From Coriobacteriia bacterium (GTDB lineage: Bacteria; Actinomycetota; Coriobacteriia; Anaerosomatales; JAAXUF01), in assembly GCA_013334745.1 (NCBI GenBank), contig JAAXWY010000002.1, positions 1 through 35,420 of the forward strand: 35,420 nt of DNA, in the 5' to 3' direction. The number at the start of each line of letters is the position of its first letter. Position 1 is the stretch's first letter. The position numbers and the translations under genes were made by a program. The notes under the pieces were generated by a model. It saw nothing but the letters and a program-made list of their open reading frames with translations. It was not told the DNA's origin and made no database searches. Of this stretch, positions 30,947 to 35,420 are shown piece by piece.

Positions 30947-31684
30947 AATCCCGAGAGCCCACATACGCCCACAACCTCGCTACCCGAGCACCCCGCACCC
31001 GCTGAAGTCGTGCTGGCATCGCAGTCGCCACGCCGGCGCCGGCTGCTCGAGTGGCTCGGGCTGCCGTTCGCTGCCACCGCGGTCGACACGCCCGAGGACC
31101 TCGACTCGCCGCTGGCCAGCGACCCCGCGGCACTCGCTGCCTCGCTGGCCGCCGAGAAGGCCACCGCGGCGCGCGACGAGGGTCACGGCGCAACCGGGCT
31201 CGTGCTGTGCTTCGACACGATCGTCGTGCTCGACGGCGCCGTGCTCGGCAAGCCGCGCGACGAGCGGGATGCCTGGCGCATGCTTCGCGCGCTGTCCGGG
31301 CGCACGCATCAGGTCGTGACCGGCGTCGCAGCGCTCACCCCCGAACTCGCCGAGCCGGTCACGTTCGCGGTGACGACCGACGTCGCGATGCAGGAGCTGT
31401 CGGACTGCCGCATCGAGGCCTGGATGGCGATGGGGACGTTCCTGGGCTGCGCGGGCGCCTACAACATCGAGGCGCAGGTCGCGTCGGTGGGGACGTGCGA
31501 CTGCTACCAGAACGTCGCCGGGTTGCCGCTGTGCCACGTGTACGCGGCGCTGATCGGCGAGCCTGCGCTGCGTCGCTGGCTACCCGCCGAGCCGCACTCG
31601 CCCGTGGCGGCGTGCGACGACGCGCTCGAGCGGCGCTGCGAACTGGGACCCGACGTGCTGGCCGAGGCGGGCGCGAACCGCTAG
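30944..31684 (+). CDS. maf: Maf-like nucleoside triphosphate pyrophosphatase
   Basis: 246 residues. The Maf signature ASQSPRRRRLLEWLGLPF starts at 25; CFDTIVVLDGAVLGKP (89-104) carries the catalytic Asp91 and the substrate lysine; RTHQVVTGVA follows; and the closing FLGCAGAYNIEAQ is the Maf GxAGxYxIQ motif. Maf proteins hydrolyse non-canonical or methylated nucleotides such as dTTP/UTP or m7GTP to monophosphates; SQSPRRR and the following residues do not allow a firm choice. It is about 45 residues longer than usual because of an ~18-residue N-terminal and a C-terminal extension (after RRWLPAE). GTG start, apparently leaderless. Its TAG and that of the convergent methyltransferase overlap within CTAG. 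Confidence 0.9.
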   Translation: MNPESPHTPTTSLPEHPAPAEVVLASQSPRRRRLLEWLGLPFAATAVDTPEDLDSPLASDPAALAASLAAEKATAARDEGHGATGLVLCFDTIVVLDGAVLGKPRDERDAWRMLRALSGRTHQVVTGVAALTPELAEPVTFAVTTDVAMQELSDCRIEAWMAMGTFLGCAGAYNIEAQVASVGTCDCYQNVAGLPLCHVYAALIGEPALRRWLPAEPHSPVAACDDALERRCELGPDVLAEAGANR

Positions 31685-32499
31685 ACGCCCGCCGCCCGCC
31701 GCGCCACCACGATCACGCTCTCGTCGGCGTCTGACAGCGCATGTCCGTCGTGCCCGCCGAGCAACTCAACGCGCTCGAAGCCGGCGGCCTCGAGTTCGCG
31801 CTGCAGCAGCTGCGCCGGCAACGCGACGTGCTCTGAGCGGCGAGACGCGAGGTCCCACGTCCCGGCGGGGTCGCGCGTCAGCGTGAGGAAGTCGAAGCCG
31901 ATCACGTCACGGTCGGCCGGGTAGTCGAGCACCCGCAGAAAGACGAGTGTGCCCTCCTCGGTCTCGCGCACGACCGGCGGTATGGCGTGCGGCTTGGCGC
32001 CGAGGAGCCGCGCGTGGTTGAGAAGGTGCAGCACGACCGCACCTCCGGGACGCACGACGGCCGCGAAATCGGCGAACGCCTCTCGCAGCCCCGCGTGGTC
32101 GCGCACGTGCGGCAGCGCGTTGCCTGTGCATATGAGCGCATCGGCGCCGGCGAGCCCGAGCGTCGCGAGCTCGCCGAAGCCGCCCCGCGTCAGTCGCACC
32201 GCGCCACCGGACTCGGCGACCCGCTCGGCAGCGTCGGCGATGTTGCGCTCGGCCTGCTCGAGCATCGAGTCGTCGGGATCGACCGAGTCGACGGTCAGCC
32301 CCCACGAGGCGAACATGAGCGAGTGCCGAGCGCTACCGGCTCCGACGTCGATGACACGCGTTGCACCGACCTCGTCGAAGATGCGTCGGAAGAACGGGGC
32401 CTCACGCGTCAGGCGCGCATCCCAGTTCACGAAGACGTCGTAGTCGACCTGCGGTGCTCGGCGGTTTCCCTCGGAGTGGTCGTGTTCGCACGCGGTCAT
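31681..32499 (-). CDS. Class I SAM-dependent methyltransferase
   Basis: 272 residues. Motif I VIDVGAGSARHS is at 49-60, the acidic residue that binds the SAM ribose is Asp74 (SVDPDDSML), motif II ADALICTGNALPHV follows, and VVRPGGAVVLHLLN gives motif III. The N-terminal DYDVFVNWDARLTREAPFF layout is common in small-molecule methyltransferases of actinobacteria. ATG 32499 is chosen: GGAGG lies 9 nt upstream, while a GTG at 32505 overlapping the previous stop is too close to that site. Downstream of the amidohydrolase in the same unit. Substrate unknown. Confidence 0.88.
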   Translation of the reverse strand: MTACEHDHSEGNRRAPQVDYDVFVNWDARLTREAPFFRRIFDEVGATRVIDVGAGSARHSLMFASWGLTVDSVDPDDSMLEQAERNIADAAERVAESGGAVRLTRGGFGELATLGLAGADALICTGNALPHVRDHAGLREAFADFAAVVRPGGAVVLHLLNHARLLGAKPHAIPPVVRETEEGTLVFLRVLDYPADRDVIGFDFLTLTRDPAGTWDLASRRSEHVALPAQLLQRELEAAGFERVELLGGHDGHALSDADESVIVVARRAAGV

Positions 32500-32501
32500 C
32501 G

Positions 32502-33446
32502 TCACTCGCCTCCGGGAAGCAGCGGTTCGTCGAGCCGGAAGATCCGCGAGGCGTTGGCGCGCATGATCAGATCGCGGTCGGTGTCCGACAGCCCCATCTC
32601 CTCGAGCGTGCGCTCCTGCATGTAGCGGATCCACGCGCGGTAGGGCGCGGTGGTGCCGGAGTCGGTGCCGAAGAGCACGCGCTCGGGTCCCATGGCCGTC
32701 AAGCAACGCTCGAAGACCTCGGCGAGCGTCATCTTGGGCACGTAGTAGTCCATCCAGTTGTTGGTGCCGCTCGAGTCGACACACACGTTCTTGCACTGGT
32801 AAGCGAGCCGTAGAACGCTGTCGAGCCACCCGGCGCCGAAGTGCGCGATGACGAACGTGAGGTCGGGGTAGTCGCGTGCCACGGGAGACAGGTCGATGGG
32901 GTCTGCGTTGCGCAGATCGCCCGTGGGATCGACGGTGACGCCGTAGTGGATGATCAGGTTCGCTTTGAGCTCGTTGGCCTTCTCGAAGAGCGGGCGAAAG
33001 GAGGGGTCCGAGAGGTTGTAGCCGCGATTGACCGGATAGAGCTTCACGCCCCGGTAGCCTGCCGCCATCTCACGCTCGAGCAACGCCGGCGCACCGGGAT
33101 CGCGCGGATCGACGTTGCACAACGCGTGGATGTGACCGTTGGCGGCGGCCAAGAAGTCGCGCGTGTACTGCGACTCAGGAAAGACGGAGACGATGAGCGC
33201 TTTGGCGACGTTGGCGGCCTCCATGCGGCTCACGTACCACTCGGCACACTCGTCGGGCCCCATGTCCGGCAGCGTCTGGAGCTGATCACGTCGGCCCCAC
33301 TTGCCGCTCTTGGCGGCGTCCTTGAAGCGCTGGGGGGTCTCGGGGCGCTCGATCATCTCCATCATGAGCGGGCGTGTGAACAGGTGGACGTGCGCGTCGA
33401 TCGCCATCCCGGGCTGGGTGGGCTTAGCTGCTGCGATTCTCGGCAT
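32502..33446 (-). CDS. Amidohydrolase-2 family metal-dependent hydrolase
   Basis: 314 residues of the TIM-barrel amidohydrolase superfamily. The metal motif AIDAHVHLF (His19, His21) is near the N-terminus, followed by GYRGVKLYPVNRGY, IIHYGVTVDP (a further metal ligand His), VIAHFGAG and the last ligand in LFGTDSG. This set matches the amidohydrolase-2/ACMSD-like group, many of which are decarboxylases or lactonases. ATG 33446 has GAGGAG 7 nt upstream, and the first 23 nt overlap the end of the CBS-domain gene. It forms a unit with that gene and the methyltransferase. The substrate cannot be told. Confidence 0.88.
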   Translation of the reverse strand: MPRIAAAKPTQPGMAIDAHVHLFTRPLMMEMIERPETPQRFKDAAKSGKWGRRDQLQTLPDMGPDECAEWYVSRMEAANVAKALIVSVFPESQYTRDFLAAANGHIHALCNVDPRDPGAPALLEREMAAGYRGVKLYPVNRGYNLSDPSFRPLFEKANELKANLIIHYGVTVDPTGDLRNADPIDLSPVARDYPDLTFVIAHFGAGWLDSVLRLAYQCKNVCVDSSGTNNWMDYYVPKMTLAEVFERCLTAMGPERVLFGTDSGTTAPYRAWIRYMQERTLEEMGLSDTDRDLIMRANASRIFRLDEPLLPGGE

Positions 33447-34770
33447 CGTCTGGCTCCTCGGCTGGCGCTGGGTCGCAGGGCGGGTGACTCGACGTCACGC
33501 GTACCAGGGAGATCCTGCTGCGCCGCATCGACTGTATCCGGAACGAATGGTTCTTCCGGTCGTAGCTCTCGCCCGTGACAGGAATGTGCCCAAGCTTGGC
33601 CAGAAGCCACCCGGCGACCGTCTCGTATTCGTCGCTTTCCTCGACGGGCAGACCACGCTCGAGCGCTTCTTCGATCGAGAGCCGTCCATCGATGACGCAC
33701 ACGGTGTCCGAGACGCGCGTGATGTAGCGGTGGTCGCGGTCGAACTCATCGGCGATCTCACCCACGATCTCCTCGACGATGTCTTCGAGCGTCACGAGAC
33801 CCGCCGTGCCGCCGTACTCGTCGACGACGATCGCCATCTGGTTACGCGTGGCACGCATCTCGGCGAGCAACGGGAGGATGCCCTTGGTCTCGGGCACGAA
33901 CACCGGCTCGCGCATGTGCTCGGTGACGTTCGTGGAGCCCTTGCCGTCCGAGAGGGGCGTGATGAGGTCCTTGAGCAGGACGAGCCCGACGATACGGTCG
34001 TGGTCCTCGTGGAAGACCGGCAGTCTGGAGTAGCCGGTACCCTGCAGCCTCGACGCGGCCTGCTCGACGGTCTCCGTGTCCTCGACAAGCGCCATGTCCA
34101 CGCGCGGCACCATGATCTCGCGCACCACGGTATCCCCCAGCTCGAAGATCTCGTGGATCATGCGCTTCTCTTCTTCGAGGAGCGATCCCTGCTCGGTGAC
34201 GAGGAGCTTGATCTCCTCTTCCGAGACCCCCGGCCGGCCGCCCTCGAGCTTGAGGCCGGTCGCGCGCGACACGGCGGTGGTCGAGACTGTGAGCAGCCAT
34301 ACGAGCGGCGCGAACGCGCGCTCGAGCCAGGTGATGGCGCCGGCCACTGAGACCGCGACGCGCTCGGCCCGCTGCAGGCCGATGCGCTTGGGAACGAGCT
34401 CGCCGAACACGAGCGTGACGTAGCTGATGACGAGCGTGACCGCGAGTACCGACAGCCCGGGCGCGACCTTCGCGAGCAGCGGCATGCCCAGTCCCGCCAG
34501 CCACTCCTCGAGCGGCTTGGCAAGCGCCACGGCGCCGGCTGCAGCGGCGAGGAAGCCGACGAAGGTGATGCCGATCTGGATGGTCGCGAGCAGCCGGGTG
34601 GGGTCGTCGGTGAGGGCGAGTGCCGCCTTCGCGCCCTTCGAGCCCTCCTCGGCACGCTGCTGAAGCGCGGCGCGTCTCGCCGAGATAAGCGCGATCTCCG
34701 CAGCGGCGAAGTAGCCCTCCAAAGCGACGAGGGCGATGATCAGTACGACCTGCAGCCAGAGGTTATCCAT
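33424..34770 (-). CDS. CNNM/CorC (HlyC) family CBS-domain membrane protein
   Basis: 448 residues. A CNNM-type membrane domain (~1-190) contains GYFAAAEIALISARRAAL and ELVPKRIGLQRAERVA, landmarks of the family. Two CBS motifs follow (~205-330: VREIMVPRVDMALVE, LPVFHEDHDRIVGLVLLKDL), with IVVDEYGGTAGLVTLEDIVE in the second, then a CorC/HlyC domain (~350-430) ending in a short Arg/Pro-rich tail. These proteins are linked to Mg2+ efflux or resistance in bacteria (CorB/CorC, YhdP/YrkA/MpfA), not to haemolysis. The start ATG 34770 has no ribosome-binding site; TAACCT 7 nt upstream could make it leaderless. It is the second Mg2+-linked locus in the window. Confidence 0.92.
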   Translation of the reverse strand: MDNLWLQVVLIIALVALEGYFAAAEIALISARRAALQQRAEEGSKGAKAALALTDDPTRLLATIQIGITFVGFLAAAAGAVALAKPLEEWLAGLGMPLLAKVAPGLSVLAVTLVISYVTLVFGELVPKRIGLQRAERVAVSVAGAITWLERAFAPLVWLLTVSTTAVSRATGLKLEGGRPGVSEEEIKLLVTEQGSLLEEEKRMIHEIFELGDTVVREIMVPRVDMALVEDTETVEQAASRLQGTGYSRLPVFHEDHDRIVGLVLLKDLITPLSDGKGSTNVTEHMREPVFVPETKGILPLLAEMRATRNQMAIVVDEYGGTAGLVTLEDIVEEIVGEIADEFDRDHRYITRVSDTVCVIDGRLSIEEALERGLPVEESDEYETVAGWLLAKLGHIPVTGESYDRKNHSFRIQSMRRSRISLVRVTSSHPPCDPAPAEEPDDAENRSS

Positions 34771-34858
34771 ACGGCATAGGTTAGCAGTATCGGCCGACGC
34801 CAAACCGCCGTTCAAAGCAGGTGGCCACGCGATTCATCCAAAGAAACGCATCGCATAT

Positions 34859-34886
34859 TCAACTGTACGCGCGGGAACACCGATAA
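34859..34886 (+). promoter_or_regulatory. Possible sigma-28 (FliA/WhiG/SigD)-type promoter
   Basis: TCAA (34859-34862), 16 nt, then ACCGATAA (34879-34886). The sigma-28 consensus is TAAA-N15-GCCGATAA; seven of eight bases match in the -10 part and three of four in the -35 part. It lies about 65 nt before the start codon of the last gene. Confidence 0.35.
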
Positions 34887-34951
34887 GATGGAGGGGCAGC
34901 GGGGGGCTTGCGCCCGTTCTTCGTCACGCCGTATCGGCGGGAGGGGGTGGA

Positions 34952-35420
34952 ATGGCTATCGAGCCCGAACAGGTTCGTACGCTTGAGAACGTGCTTCGCG
35001 CGCTGTCCACAGCGACGCGCTCGTTGCGGTTGTATCCACCATCGAGCCCCATCCCCCGTCAGACCATCGACTCCGCGATCGTCGCGCTCGAAGAGCAGTT
35101 CGCTGCGGTCCCATCCCCGCTCAAGCTCGCGGTGGCCCGAGAAGGCTTCGCGTTCGAGGGCGAGCCGGTGGCGACCGCCATCGTGGTGACCCTGGAGTTC
35201 GCAAACGAACTGCGCGACCACGGCGTCGCCTTGATCGAGATCGCCCCGGGCACCACCGCCGATGACCTGCTTCGCTTCCTCACCGTCGTCTCGCGCGCCC
35301 CTGACGAGGTGCGCGCCGAAGGCGGGATCGGCGCGGCCATCGCAGCCGCCGGCGTGTTCACCGTCCACCTCACCGACGTACAGCTTGTCGCTGTCGAACA
35401 GGGCGGCGGAGCGGGTGGTA
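34952..35420 (+). CDS. N-terminal part of a protein with the shared LYPPSS domain (cut by window edge)
   Basis: 156 residues are visible. They begin with a helix (LENVLRALSTATRSLRLYPP) and carry LYPPSSPIPR at 27-36, then AVAREGFAFEGEPVAT, GVALIEIAPGTTADDLLRFL and VVSRAPDEVRAEGGI. This follows the N-terminal domain of the HEAT-repeat protein at 28723-30855 segment by segment, with the same length and order. The rest of the gene, and hence its output domain, lies outside the window. ATG 34952 is preceded by GGAGGGGG. A sigma-28-like promoter may drive it. No enzymatic motif is seen in the visible part. Confidence 0.85.
   Translation, partial: MAIEPEQVRTLENVLRALSTATRSLRLYPPSSPIPRQTIDSAIVALEEQFAAVPSPLKLAVAREGFAFEGEPVATAIVVTLEFANELRDHGVALIEIAPGTTADDLLRFLTVVSRAPDEVRAEGGIGAAIAAAGVFTVHLTDVQLVAVEQGGGAGG

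Overview
The window is high-GC DNA with dense gene packing, frequent ATGA/GTGA overlaps, many GTG starts and several start codons placed only a few bases after a -10 box. Together with a UPF0182 membrane protein, RmuC, an M-box, a transcriptional T-box and an Nramp-related transporter, this points to an actinobacterium, possibly of the Coriobacteriia and relatives. That placement is inference from gene content; no rRNA or marker phylogeny is available here.

Layout. 1-265 carries, on the minus strand, the end of a CDP-glucose 4,6-dehydratase. It abuts head-on, at about 255-266, the C-terminal part of a heavy-metal P-type ATPase on the plus strand. Each gene is cut by the other, so this is a rearrangement or an assembly chimera. 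836-3196 has a short-chain dehydrogenase and rmuC. 3305-6004 holds two tandem secreted polysaccharide-deacetylase-like proteins with altered catalytic motifs. 6009-9227 is a minus-strand unit: a GNAT protein, then an SsuA/TauA-type ABC importer (lipoprotein, ATPase, permease). 9333-11386 has a HAD phosphatase, a YefM-YoeB toxin-antitoxin pair with a recognisable operator, a DUF1801 protein and a tiny ribbon-helix-helix-like protein.

11469-15784 is a magnesium operon. It has a near-consensus promoter, an M-box riboswitch with visible terminator and antiterminator, a second structured leader segment, a PRC-barrel/MgtE/CBS membrane protein, an Nramp-family protein lacking the usual transition-metal ligands, and 5-formyl-THF cyclo-ligase. 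15865-19689 (minus) has a canonical polysaccharide deacetylase, a YbaK-like deacylase, a GNAT protein, and a PRC-barrel/YtxH pair. 19824-21401 is a PLP aminotransferase behind a T-box leader with its own promoter. 21398-24443 has an HTH protein, a four-gene set of small, mostly membrane proteins (one resembling the N-domain of cyanophycin synthetase), and a secreted lysozyme-like protein behind a roughly 340-nt structured leader.

24556-30855 is a three-gene operon: a HEAT-repeat protein, an HD-GYP protein and UPF0182. 30944-34770 carries maf, a methyltransferase, an amidohydrolase and a CNNM/CorC-type CBS protein. The last gene (34952 to the window edge) has an N-terminal domain clearly related to that of the HEAT protein and, more distantly, the HD-GYP protein. 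This shared, unnamed domain of about 130 residues is the best candidate for an undescribed system: a signalling family with one N-terminal sensor module and variable outputs.
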